From: Gamsiella multidivaricata | Taxonomy: Eukaryota; Mortierellomycota; Mortierellomycetes; Mortierellales; Mortierellaceae | DNA length: 64,000 bases | Assembly (NCBI RefSeq): GCF_025024155.1 | Contig: NW_026251791.1 | Coordinates: 89,851-153,850 of the forward strand | Reading direction: 5' to 3' | Shown here: in pieces, positions 1 through 11,470 of the stretch | Position numbering within the stretch: position 1 is the first letter of the stretch | Layout of the letters: the number at the start of each line of letters is the position of its first letter | Notes under the pieces: model-generated | Seen by the model: only the letters and a program-made list of their open reading frames with translations | What the model was told of the DNA's origin: nothing | Databases searched by the model: none | Translations under genes and position numbers: made by a program

Positions 1-671
1 GGATCTGAATATTGAGGTCTTTAGTTTACTAAAGAGCGGCGAGTATCAGAAGGGACACAGCCTTATCTTGTCGCAACTGGCACCTGCATGTATTCTTCAG
101 GGAGATCTGGACACGCTCAGTACGCTGTTGGGCATGCTTGATCAAAGCAAGGTTGCGGACTGGGAGACAGGCGGATCGATCTACCAAAAGTATTTGGAGT
201 GTTGCTCAGATTTCGAAGGCGGCTTCGACCGTCTGAAACTGAAGAGCAAGGTGTCGTATGCGAACGATCTTGTCCCCGCACAGGATATCCAGAGTCTGCA
301 GCATGAGGTGCAGGCGCTGCTGACCAAGCTGCCGCTGTTGATCACTCTACAGAAGGAGCCATCACCTTCGTTGGAGGTGTGCATTACGGAAATGGCTTCG
401 AAATGCAACGGTCTGCTGAGGAATTTGAAGGATTTGGTATGTGAAGACACAGGATATCCGTTCGATCTTATTAATGAGGTTGATTGCGAAAGTTAACCAT
501 TGTAATCTTTTTTTTTTATCATCATCCGCACAACACAAATAGTCGATTCAGGAGAGCGCGTTGCTGATGGACCTTCCCTTGACGGAAGATCAACGTATGA
601 GCACAGTGCAGAAAATCAGCTCCGATTACTTTGACGAGATTCTCAAGGTTGCCGAGACTTCTGCCTATTAA
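1..671 (+). CDS. Nup96/Nup145C-like nucleoporin, C-terminal end (5' partial)
   Basis: Exon 1..436 and a last exon beginning at 552 (or 543, an in-frame alternative AG nine bases earlier), stop TAA at 669-671. The intron starts GTATGT and the phase is kept. The visible helical segment reads LAPACILQGDLDTLSTLL, then a DW-x3-GG-x-IY pattern, which resembles the C-terminal alpha-helical region of Nup96 (Nup98-96, Nup145C), the Y-complex subunit that pairs with Sec13. This is recognition by pattern, not by search. The protein ends in ETSAY shortly after a short second exon. Its 5' part lies outside the window. The stop is 113 bases from the stop of the convergent NAA35 gene. Another helical scaffold protein is possible. 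Confidence 0.6.
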
Positions 672-783
672 AGGGATCTGCGAACACATACACGCTCACA
701 CAGCCGCCATAATGCGAACAATTATTGCCTGAAGAATAAAAAGCTGCGTTTATGCAGAAAAAAAAAAGGATTGAAAATAATTA

Positions 784-3700
784 TTATTGGAGACTAATGA
801 CAGGCCACCAGGAATGATACTTCCATTCAAAATGCAGCGCCCTTATGGGTGCCTTGTAGGACGGCTGCGCATTGGATGCTGTTGGATCTGTCTTGTCTTT
901 GTCTCTGCCCTTCATGGACCGCTTGGCAGCAAACGCAGCAGCAGCAGCACTTGTAGCGGCTCGTTTCTGGGCCTCGATGCTGAACTCTTTCTGTTCAAGC
1001 ACGCGCGGATCCTTGTGGAGGGTGGCGATCGCGATCTTGCTTGCTATGCAGACCTTGGCCATATTTTTGAGGTCCTGCATATCCATACAACGAAAGGAAG
1101 AAAGAAGAGGAATATACTAGGTCAATACTGGGCCTTTTTTTTTTTACCTACAGCCGCCACCAGATAGATCCTCCTTATTGTTCTGCTCACCTTGCGCCAG
1201 TTGTCCTCGCACAGTTCGACACGCGCGTCTTTGCCAGATAATGATTGAAGACGGTCCAAGTTAGCCTTGGCTTCACTGAAAAATTCCGTTGCGTACTCCA
1301 AAACCTGATGTGCCTAAGGATCATGGAACAAAAGTAAATGACAGTGCAGAAATATGTAAGGACGAGCTTTCGTATCCGAATATACCCTTCATAATAGTTG
1401 CTGGCTACTTACGTCCAATCCCTCGCATTCGAGACGATGCAAAAATCCTTCAAAGGACATGGTCTCGGGTGAGGACAGGTGATGGAACGCCTTGAATCGA
1501 TGCCTGTGCAATGTTTCCAGGTCATTCAGGCCGTGGCTTGCAAGGTGTGCCGGAGTCGTGGAGAGGTGCCCGACTTTTGTTAGTGCAGCCAGGACCAAAA
1601 ATACGGCGCGAGCAATCTGGAGCCGGATTGTGACCAGATCCTGGGCAGAACGGATGGCGTGTGTGAGCGATGACGCAGATGCAGGTGTGGATGCAGAAAC
1701 GGAGGGCTCCGGTTTGCCTTCATGTTCTGGCCTAGGTTCGGCGGCGGCGGCGGCGGCGGAGGAATTATTACCGAGGGATAGCTGCGTTGAGGGTGAAGCT
1801 GGTGATGATGCTGTGGACTGATTCGGAATTTTATCCTCCGTGCTGACGCCTGCTCCCGAGACTGCGGTCTTTTTCTTCTTCTTCTTCTTCTTTTTCTGTC
1901 CCAAGCTGCTCTTTGTGCTGTTATGGGCTTCTGATTCAACTATGCTCTGAATACGTCGCAGGTGCTGGGCATGAGCGCCTAACACACAATCGATATATCT
2001 ACATGAAAGAAAAAGAAAAAAGGAAATTATACGGCCGTTAGTAAAATCAAGTTCTGGAATGTATTATTAACCATCAGTATGTTTCTTCCATAGCTATAGC
2101 TGCAGAATCAATCCATACCCATAGATCATAGAGTACTCGAAAGCAGAGTACAGCTCGAGCTCGAAACCGAGCAAGAGCAGCCATTCCATAGTCCATAGCT
2201 TCATATGGTAAGCCCACGAAACAAAATAAAATGGTCGAAGCGAGGTCTCCTGCATGGCTTCGCTGTCCTCTTTGCAATTTTGGTCCTGCTGCTGCGCGCG
2301 AATTTCATCCATGACCTGGTGGATCTCCTCGTCCAAGGCTTCAGCCTCCTCCTGCAGACCCTCCCAGAGCTGCACCATTTTTCTCAGATTTCGGCGTTGT
2401 CTTGAAGCATTCTGACCTGCGATCTGCAGCGTGTCCACGAAAGGTTTGATCGCCTTTTCTACAAACAGGACTGTCTTTGCCTGGATCTGCCGCTTCTGAA
2501 CCGCTAGTGGGTCCTCATCCACTTCCAAAATCGAGCTCAAAACTGCTGATGCTGATTCCGAGGCAAGCTTGGATGAATCTTCCTGCAATTTGGCCTGTAA
2601 AGTATCAAAGGATCCAAAGATCCATGACGCCGGCGTAACGGTTTCCTGAATGCTGTCGCGGATAACATCCTGCGCCTTGCATGTGCCCATGATAATCTGG
2701 TTTTCGTACAAGACTGTCTGGAGGATAGATCGCGGGAAAGCTCCGGGTGCGGGCTTCTTGGCTGCGAATTGGATGAAAAAGTTCTAGTGGAGAAAAAGAT
2801 GCAGCAGAAATTAGTCCGTAGATTCGTGAAACCAAAAGTATCACTAGTTTACTACGATCGAGGCACAAGCTCAGCTTTGCAATCTTACCACTAAGTTGGC
2901 GGCATCGGGGAATGGGATTGCCTGGCCGATAAATATGAGGTCCGCGCACAGCTGATCCAAATGTTCAAAGGTCTATCAAATAAAAATGAAAATATAACCT
3001 CTATCAAAACCAAGTCGTGCATACGAATAGCGAATTGAGCGTACAGCAGATTTTGCAGAAGACAGTTACCTCTTCGAGTGTAAGAAGGGCGATGGCCCGA
3101 GGAGGTGTATTGGTAACCAGCTTGCGATGAACCTTATGGTCAAATGCGCCTTCAACAGGGATACCCAAACTGTATGTCGACTTCATCCCTTCAACGTTCT
3201 TGCGCACCGCCTCGAGTTGCGGGACCGCCTCGGAGACTTGCGAACATTTTGGAGTCATGACTTGATACAAAGCCATAAAAGAGGACTGATTAGTTGCCCC
3301 GGAGGTTAGCTTTAGGCAACACAGAACTGTAAAGAGAAATAAAGGTGTAAAACAAGCAAGTCAAGTCCCAAAGTACTTAGACACCTACCCTTGAATAATA
3401 TATCCTCTCCATGACAGCCTTAGTAATATCGACGGCCTCGTTTCCATAATGCAACTCGATCCATTGCTTCCCTGAAGTTTCCATCCAGTACTCTGCTTGA
3501 TCCAGCATAGCAATCAATGAGGCGACAGGATAGTTTTCATAAAGTGAGACGTTGAACTTATTACTCATGAAGTCTTCCTCCTCGTAAACTTGACCCTTGC
3601 GCATCTCCGTCCAGATCAGCCCACAGCTCTTGGCAACGGCCAGCACGCACGACTTTAGAACTGCCGTCACGAATTGTGTTGGGGGTTGATCGCCCCTGTC

Positions 3701-4484
3701 TTGATCGCTCTTAGAGATGCCAGAGGACTCATCTCCGAGATCGATCTCGAAGAGACGTAGGATATAACAGCTGGTGAACAACGTTTGGGAGAGCGCGTGT
3801 CCTGTGAGCCATGTCATCTGTAGCGGCAAATGGTTTGCAATGGCGCAACATCAAAACCTGGTTAGATTACTTCAGCTCATAAGTAAAAGGCTCCGGTACG
3901 AAAAGAGATAGCTTTGATTTCCGTCATGACATGCCTTGCCAATTAAAATGTTGTCAAAGATCCAGATGAATTCCTTTGGGTTTAGAAGACGGTTGACACC
4001 GTACTGGGGGCGCGTTGAATAGTCGTCCAGAATCATTCCAGTGTCCATTTTAGGATCCATGATCTATGGTCAGAGGCCTTCGTTAGTATTCCCGAGCGTC
4101 GAATCAGCAACAATGAGATCCTAGCATGAGATATGAAAACCTCATCCCTCCCGCCAGTATCCATACCACGATGGCGCACATGGCATCAAACAAGCTGAAC
4201 GTCTCTAACTGGACCAATTGGCCCACTTTCATGTCTACATATGACACAGACAAAAGAAAGCAAGGCAACTGTAAATAGACTGAAGGAACTGGTGAGAACT
4301 ATTCAGGGGTGAGCTCGGGGGTTGGGCAGATTTAAGTACCTTTGGTGGCGCTATCCAGCAAGGCTGTGACATCCTCATAAGGGTAGACGCTTACGGAAGT
4401 TCCACTGTTCAAGCTGAGTTGTGTGGCTCTGGAGGTGATGCGATTCGCACCGTTATCACTGGTATCTAAACGGAGCATAGTCAT
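784..4484 (-). CDS. NAA35: NAA35 (Mak10), NatC N-terminal acetyltransferase auxiliary subunit
   Basis: Ten exons: 4340..4484, 4167..4234, 3935..4063, 3389..3817, 3070..3285, 2889..2972, 2119..2783, 1413..1998, 1191..1313, 784..1074; 911 codons, phase intact. The protein is the large auxiliary subunit that anchors the catalytic Naa30 at ribosomes in NatC, which acetylates Met-hydrophobic N termini. The hallmark MDPKMDTGM is at about residue 73, followed by TWLTGHALSQTLF and, further on, the RQRRNLRKM and GFELELYSAFEY segments, all in the same order as in human NAA35. A run of nine lysines (about 1885-1855) sits where the human protein also has a lysine-rich stretch. The intron after 3935 uses a GC donor (AAG|GCATGT). 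The start at 4484 was chosen because the frame upstream is low-complexity and lies in the divergent promoter with UFD1; a longer 5' end cannot be excluded. Confidence 0.93.
3818..3934 (-). other. GC-AG intron of NAA35
   Basis: On the minus strand the donor reads AAG|GCATGT and the acceptor GCTACAG|ATG. No GT donor nearby keeps the frame, whereas the GC donor joins ...ILIGK to MTWLTGHALSQ exactly where NAA35 homologues are continuous. Confidence 0.75.
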
Positions 4485-4900
4485 GTTCAGTTTTGGCCCA
4501 GTTGAAGCCCACTCGCGTCGTAGGGCTCGCCGGGGCTTACGATACCTTGATCCATCCTGATTTCTATGTCCTATTTTCCTGCACCTTTCTGGTTCCTGTC
4601 CTGGCTCCCTGGTTGTCCGACGAGTCTCGGACGTGGTTGACGATGGAGAGAACGATTGAACGCTAGATCGGATTCCCAGGATCAACGCGAGAGTGACTGC
4701 GATCAGCAGAGGCGTACAAGCACGACCTCCAGGTGTTACGCGGCTTCCACACCTTGCTCCCTTGACACGACGACACGACTCAACTTGATTCCAACTCGAC
4801 ACCCTCTCTGCGCCGCAGCCCGATTCCAACGAGCCAGCAGGAACACATCAAGAAAGAAGCATTCTTTACCGCGCGCTATCAGCTACATTACGCATTCACA
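4485..4900. promoter_or_regulatory. divergent promoter region NAA35 / UFD1
   Basis: About 416 bases separate the proposed NAA35 start (minus) from the UFD1 start codon (plus), so both promoters must lie here. An open frame crosses it on the minus strand but has no recognisable content. No clear TATA box was seen. Confidence 0.5.
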
Positions 4901-6888
4901 ATGGTAATCTCACAGTCTGTTCGTCATACCACCCACCGCACTGCAGAGGATAGAAACCTATCCTTGCGATCCAGATGAAACGGCAAATACCATGCGCACT
5001 GGAGAAAGCAGGAATAGATGAAGGGCTGAACTGAAGCTCGCTTCTTTTTTTCTTTTTATGATAAACTAGTTCAATGGCTATGACGATTACCCATCCTACG
5101 GCATAGGCGGATATGGCATGGGCTCCAGAGGTGGCGGATTTAACGAGCAGTATCGCTGCTACTCTGTCGCCATGATGCAAGGCAATGAGCGTCAAAATGT
5201 TAACCACGGTGGAAAGAGTATGTTTTTTATTTCGCAGTACCGGCATATATATGTCGCTTTGGTCTCCAATTCTCTGCTACAGCAACTGATCCTGTTCGAT
5301 CATCTTTACATCATGTCCTTCGACCGGTAGTCATTTTACCTCAGTCTGCCCTCGCCAAGCTCGGTAAGGACATTGTATTCAATGGATCGCGGTCTTTTTG
5401 TTACTGCGCCCACTGGGCTGTCATAGTGGGATGTGTCCTAATATTGCAGCGTCTTTGCTTCGTGCTGACAATCATCATAGCTTCTCTTCACATTCAGTAC
5501 CCAATGCTGTTTGAGCTGACGCGTGGCTCTCAATCCACACATGCTGGTGTTCTCGAGTTCATCGCAGAAGAAGGGAGGGTGTACCTGCCACACTGGGTAA
5601 GGCATCATGGACCAGCCATCGAGACTGTTTGGCAGATTTGGCCCAAAGACTGCTGATGATTCTAATTTGCGCGCATCATTTGTAAAATCACCTCTAGATG
5701 ATGAAAACACTCACACTCTCGGAAGGTGACCTGGTGACAGTCAAGAGCGTCGGCCTTCCATTGGGAAGTTTCGTCAAAATCCAGCCGCAGAGTGTCGATT
5801 TTTTGGACATTAGCGATCCCAAGGCAGTGTACGGTTCTGAGGAAAAGAGATATCCAACCGAGAAAGCAGAAGAGGCAAAAGTCATTCTGAATGCGCTAAC
5901 GTTTTTTTTTTTCTTGTGATCTACTTCAATATTGTAGACTTGAGAATGCCTTGCGCAATTTTTCAACGTTGACTGTCGGCGATAACATTGAGATTTCATA
6001 CAACGAGAAGATCTACGGAATTTTGGTTATGGAGATTAAACCACCGGGAGTGGGCATTTCGATCGTGGAGACGGATTTGGAAGTCGACTTCGCTCCACCT
6101 GTCGGTTATCAGGAACCAGTGCCTGTGCCAAGAGGTCGACCCATTATGGTATGAAAGGGCGCGACTGAAACATGGATCGGCCTTGAACCAGCATTCATCA
6201 TGATGGCTAATCGCTTTATTTCTTATCATTCGCGTATGCGCCTGTAGGAGAGCAAGTTGAGAAAGGAGGTCGAAGAAAGAATGGCAACACCCGATAGTAC
6301 TAAAAAGACGGCTTTTGAAGGTCAGGGTCAAAGACTGAACGGAGCCGCCAGTGGAAGTAAAAGGTTAGCTCCAACTGGTTTGATGGAGGACACTAACGCA
6401 GGTTACTGCCACCCATGTGCAAGGCTGACATTAAGATATGAATAATTTGTGCTAGTAGTAAATCGGCCGCGAAGGACACGAGCGCGACTGTCTCCAGCTC
6501 AGCAAGTGGTGTCTCAAAGGAGAACCGGGTGGATGTCCTGGGTAAAAATGGATCGGAGGCGCCGGCTGCATTGAACCTGCCTGTAGGCCATCTTTTCTTT
6601 GGGTATAAATACATCCCACCCAAGTCTGAGGAAGACAGGCTGAATGCTGCGGAGGCGACCAAGGAGGAGCCCGTCTTTGAGGGTGCTGGCCAGACCCTTC
6701 GTCCGCCCCGCAAGAATGCGACTAGGGGCAGTGGTGCTAACTCACCCAGTCCATCGGTCTCTTCTGCGACCAGCGCATCCACAAGAGCTCCTACGCCCGC
6801 GACCACACAGCCATCCACTACCGCTGGCAACCCTGAACCCAAACCGGATGTGGTACCTTTCCAGGGCAAGGGCCATACTATGCGCTGA
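4901..6888 (+). CDS. UFD1: UFD1, ubiquitin fusion degradation protein 1
   Basis: Exons 4901..4903, 5070..5217, 5331..5363, 5481..5596, 5698..5828, 5938..6148, 6248..6363, 6459..6888; 395 residues. With Npl4 it is the substrate-recruiting cofactor of the Cdc48/p97 ATPase in ER-associated and other ubiquitin-dependent degradation. The UFD1 double-psi barrel region is unmistakable: [54 protein letters not shown] and [11 protein letters not shown]. The C-terminal tail is Ser/Thr/Pro-rich with two FEGx[13 protein letters not shown] motifs, matching the Cdc48/Npl4-binding tail of the family. The first coding exon is only the ATG, immediately followed by a GTAATC donor; an in-frame ATG at 5118 is an alternative start that would lose about 17 residues. 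Confidence 0.96.
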
Positions 6889-8226
6889 AAGAGTTGAACA
6901 TGTGGTGTCATCGACAGCTGTAACAGTACTATGCAATCGCTCTTTTCATGATGTAACAATAAACAAGAAACAGGAAACAGAAGAACCATTGTGGGCGTTT
7001 ATTGTCGAAGCAAAAGCAAAGAAATGAGAGCGAGGTATCAGCGCCTTTTGCTCAGGAGCACTCTTCATCTCTTCCCTGCTCTACGTGGTGTTGCCCACAG
7101 CAACGCCTGTACCCCCTACACCTTCCATTTGGAGGTTGTAACACAACGTGTCCCTACCCAGTCCATCCTGTCTAGGGTTCAGGTCTACGCGCCATGCCAT
7201 AGCTTGAAGTGGGCTCTGATTGATGACCAAATAATGGTCCTTGGTCCTTTGTAGCGGAGCGCGACGCTCATAAGAGCCTCCGCGATATTTTGTTGAAAAA
7301 AAAAAAAAAAAAAGCTGATGTGTGGCTGCTGTGGACTGACAGAAAAATAGCAGGGGCAATCAACATCGAGTTACTCCAAAAAAAAAGGGGGGATATTTTT
7401 GGCATATCTCTTCAGCTCCAAAGGATGGTCCTTGTGCTGCAATGTATAACCTTATCTTCGTTCACTGGTTCATTCGCTGCTGGCAGGTGGTTGGTCTGGT
7501 CTGGCCTCCTTCCTTCTTCCTGCTTTGTTCATTCGTGCGCCTTTTTATCTACCTGGTTGACCCACCAGGCGCCTTTCAGCTATTGATACAGCTGATGCAC
7601 ATGCGTACAAGCGAGTGTGAAAGAGACGTTGTAAATGTGCCATGGTGAATGTGCTAGTGAGACAGATCATGTAATCGTCATGGTCATGCAGCAGAGTGAG
7701 TAGAACCGGACTAGCGCTCAACTGTCAGTGAAGTTGTGCTGCCGATGGAGAATACCCGTCCACACTCATGTCTGTACTTCACAGATAGTTGCCTAAACCC
7801 AATGCGAAATAAGGTTTCAAATGGTAAGAACTCACATAAAATGATGCACTCTTAGAGTAAGGGAAAGATGGCCGCGCTCTCAAGTGTATTACTCCGATCT
7901 CTCGTTTTATTTTGTGGGCTACAGCAGACGGATCCGGATACCTCTTTGTCCTCTTCTTCTCCCTCATTCTTTCTTTTCCTCTTCTCTTCTTCTCCACTCC
8001 TCCTTTGACCCTTGACCCTTAATCCTTGACCATTCACCATTAACTCTTGTTCCTGTCCACTGTCTCGCTGCGCTCCTCTCTGATTCGCTTCTTTTCTGTA
8101 CCTGGATCCCACAGCGGGTTTTACCGCAAGCCAACCAACTGACTTCACAGAACCATTCGATAAACCACAGCCGTCCTTTACACCGCGGGACTATTGAGTC
8201 AGCAAGAAAGCACACACAACATTATC
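6889..8226. other. intergenic region, UFD1 3' flank and CSC1 promoter
   Basis: No gene is supported. It holds an 18-base A run (7296-7313), a long pyrimidine-rich stretch (about 7940-8003) and short tandem copies of a TTGACCC-like unit (about 8004-8031), which together make a plausible pyrimidine-rich fungal promoter for the channel gene starting at 8227. Confidence 0.5.
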
Positions 8227-11200
8227 ATGTCTAGTACAAATACGCAAACCACAAATGCCTCCATCAGCACCTTCACCTCTGCCTTGCTCTTCAACGCAGC
8301 TGTTGGTGCCGGTGTCTTTGTCGCCTTTAGCATCGTTCGTCACTGGAACAAGAAAGTCTACCAGCCCAGGACATACCTCGTCAGTGAAAAGTACGCTCCC
8401 TTCTCTCGTAGCTTGTCAATCGCTGCTTATGTTGACATCACCTTGCAAGGAATAATAGTCAGCCAACTGTATCCCAATGCGCCATCGCGACTAACTAAAT
8501 TGTCTGTACGACCTTGTACGTTCATACTTGAATGTTTGTTGTATTAGTGTGAGATCCCCAGAATTGCCTAAAGGCCCCCTCAGTTGGATATCGGCCTCAT
8601 TTTCAGTCCCGGACCATGTCCTTGTGGAACGCATCGGCCTGGATGCGTACATGTTCCTACGCTTCTTAAGAATGGCTGCGTAAGTGTTAGCTCTTTTCCT
8701 TTCATCCCCATCGAAAGACGACAACAAGACGTTTATGGGGTCTCTAGATCATCTGCGTCACCATGCTAACAGCCCCCATTATGATTTGTCCACTTTAGCA
8801 TCCTCTTCTCCGGATTTTCTTTGTTGGCCATCCCTATTCTCATTCCACTCAATGTCATCAACAGTGGCAATGCGACCGGACAGGATACCAATGGCACCAA
8901 CGATACCGTTGCGACCGGACTGGATACGATGACACTTGCAAATGTCAAAGCGAGCTGGCGTCTCTGGTTTCACCTTGTGCTGACCATCCTCTTTTGCGGT
9001 AAGTTCACGATCACTTAAGCTCTCTCGTATGATATCAATGGATTTTAAGAACAGTGATTAATGGTCCCTTTTGCCCGATCCTTAGGAGCGACAATCGCCA
9101 TGTTGTGGAAAGAAATGCAAGAGTACACCCGCCGTCGTCATGCCTATCTGATGAGTGAGAAGCACGCAAAGACTCCTCAGTCGACGACAATTCTGGTCAC
9201 TGCCATCCCTAGCGAACTTGAAACGGAGGAATCCCTGTACAACATTTTCAACCGCTTCCCTGGAGGCGTGCGTTCGATCTGGTTGAACAGGTAAGGGAGA
9301 CAGGACATGAGACATCGTTTTCTTTATTGTGCTTGCTGTGGACACAGCACTTCTTTGAAGCCAGACTGACCAACGAACTCGCTCTCTCTTTTGAACACCG
9401 TCTGACTGTAGGGACCCGAAAAAGTTGGCTGCACTGTGCAAGGAGCGCGATGCAACGGCAATCAAATTGGAGACAGCCGAGTACAACTACATTCGGTCGG
9501 CCTACGGCCAAAAGAACAAAAAGGATCCGGAAGTCAAGGAGCCCCAGCGTCCCATCGGCAGGACATCGAGCATTCCCTTTGTCGGACCCAAGGTGGACTT
9601 GATTGATTTTTATACTAAACGACTTTCGGAGCTTAACCACGAGATCGAAACGCTTCGTCAGGGTGGCTCGCCCACCTCACTCAACTCGGCGTTCATCCGG
9701 TTCCACACCCAATTCGGCGCTCACAGTGCAGTCCAAACCGTCGTGCACCCAACACCGTTCCGCATGGCTCCCATGTATGTCGAGGTCTCCCCGCTGGATG
9801 TTGTGTGGGACAACATGAGCCTTGATACTATCAACAAGAAGGGACGTACCTTTATCTCCTTGGCTGCAGCCACTGCGCTCATTCTTCTGTGGTCTTTCCC
9901 AGTCCTGTTCGTGTCAGGTATTGCCAACATCGATGCCCTGATCAAGCTCCTGCCGTTCCTGTCGTTCCTCAAGAGTCTGCCAACCAAAGTCCTTGGTATC
10001 ATCCAGGGTATTTTGCCTCCACTTTTTTTGGCCATCCTAATGGCGCTCCTGCCCGTAGTCCTGACTATGATGTCGACGTTCGAGGGCCATGTGCGACACA
10101 GCGATATTACTCTTGCTCTCATGTCCAAATACTTTTTCTTCCTTATCGTCAACGTCCTGCTCCTGTCGACCTTGTCTGGAGGAATCATCAATATGTTCAA
10201 GGAGCTCAACGAAGGAAACTTTAGTTTCACCCAGATCGTCAACATTCTCGCGGGAAGTTTGCCAAAAGCCTCGACGTTCTTCGTGACATATGCCCTTCTC
10301 CAGGGTCTAACCGGACCAATGATGGAGCTGCTGCAGATCGCGCCGTTTATCCTCAACATTTTGTTCACTAAGCTGCTCGCCAAGAGTCCTCGCCAGATCT
10401 GGAACGTTCAGGGTCGCCTCAACTCTGTGAACTACGGCATTCTCTTCCCGCAGATGATTCTGATGTTCTGTATCGGCATCCTGTACTCAACCTTGGCGCC
10501 TCTGATCCTGCCCTTTGTCACGTTCTTTTTCACGATGTTTTACTTCGTCTACCGCCACCAATTCCTGTACGTGTATATGCAGCCGGTCGAGACGGGTGGT
10601 CTAGCCTTTCCGCTCGCGGTCAAGCAAGTCTACGCTGGCATTTTCATCTTTGAGGTGACAGTATTCGGAATCTTCTTGGGAAAGAAAGCCGCAATGAACA
10701 CCACTCCGCACCTTGTCCTTTTACTTCTCCTGATTGTCGCCACGGCTATCTCGTTGGTCAACTTGAAACAAGCTTATAATCCACTGATCACCTATCTGCC
10801 TGTCGCTCTCTTCTCCAAGGATCTGGAGATGGACAAGAATGGCATTGTCAAGAATAACGGAAGCAGGTCTGCTCTTACTGTGGCCGTGCAGGATGAAGAG
10901 GCAGCCATCGGAGAGAAGGGAGAGAAGGGATCAGTCGTTGCGCTGGATACTTTTCCAGCGGGAAGGCAAGACAGGTACACTGAAAAGCCATCCATGCTCG
11001 GTGTGGGCAAACAAGAGTACGATGAGACCGCAGAGGTATCGTCTTGCATGCCAGCTGTACCAACACCCAATCCTTCCGAAATCGATGCCGCCTCGTTCAC
11101 TCGGCATTCGCTCCACCCATCCATGCACCCGTCCGCCGATGTTCGCAGAGATAGACCTGTCTCGTTTGTGGCTAGTACTCACGAAGACGTTGCCGCGCAG

Positions 11201-11470
11201 TCGATCCATGAGGACGAAGACCCGGAGCTGAGACGGTTGCAGGAGCAGGCCTACTGCCACCCTGCCATCTATAGTCAACAGACCCCAATTTGGCTGCCCG
11301 TGGATGAGCGAGGATTGGTCTCGCAGGAGAGCTCCAGGCTGGCGAACGAGGGCATCATTGTGGCGACGACAGGAGCGGGATTGGATCCCCTCACAGCCAA
11401 GGCCAATGTCAGTGGCATTGTCTATGCGCCAGGCGAGGAGACGCGTTACCGTCTCGAGCGCGGCATGTAA
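8227..11470 (+). CDS. CSC1: CSC1/OSCA/TMEM63-family mechanosensitive/osmosensitive cation channel
   Basis: Exons 8227..8390, 8548..8679, 8799..8998, 9086..9290, 9412..11470; 919 residues, all GT-AG and in phase. The family (DUF221, RSN1_7TM) forms calcium-permeable channels opened by hyperosmotic stress or membrane tension. The order is typical: an N-terminal membrane segment (LLFNAAVGAGVFVAF), the late-exocytosis domain with ERIGLDAYMFLRFLRM, a second hydrophobic pair, the RRM-like cytosolic part (TTILVTAIPSELETEESLY) and then the large last exon with the multi-pass core, including VVWDNMSLDTINKKGR and FPVLFVSGIANIDALIKLLPFL. The final 230 or so residues form a hydrophilic tail with charged and Ser-rich stretches, longer than in many homologues. 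Which fungal paralogue (Csc1, Phm7, Rsn1) it matches cannot be said by eye. Confidence 0.93.

Noticed and set aside
4485..4829. Long minus-strand extension of NAA35 (MESGCGAERV...)
   Set aside because: It lies in the short divergent promoter, is Arg/Ser-rich without family similarity, and the conserved part starts after the ATG at 4484.
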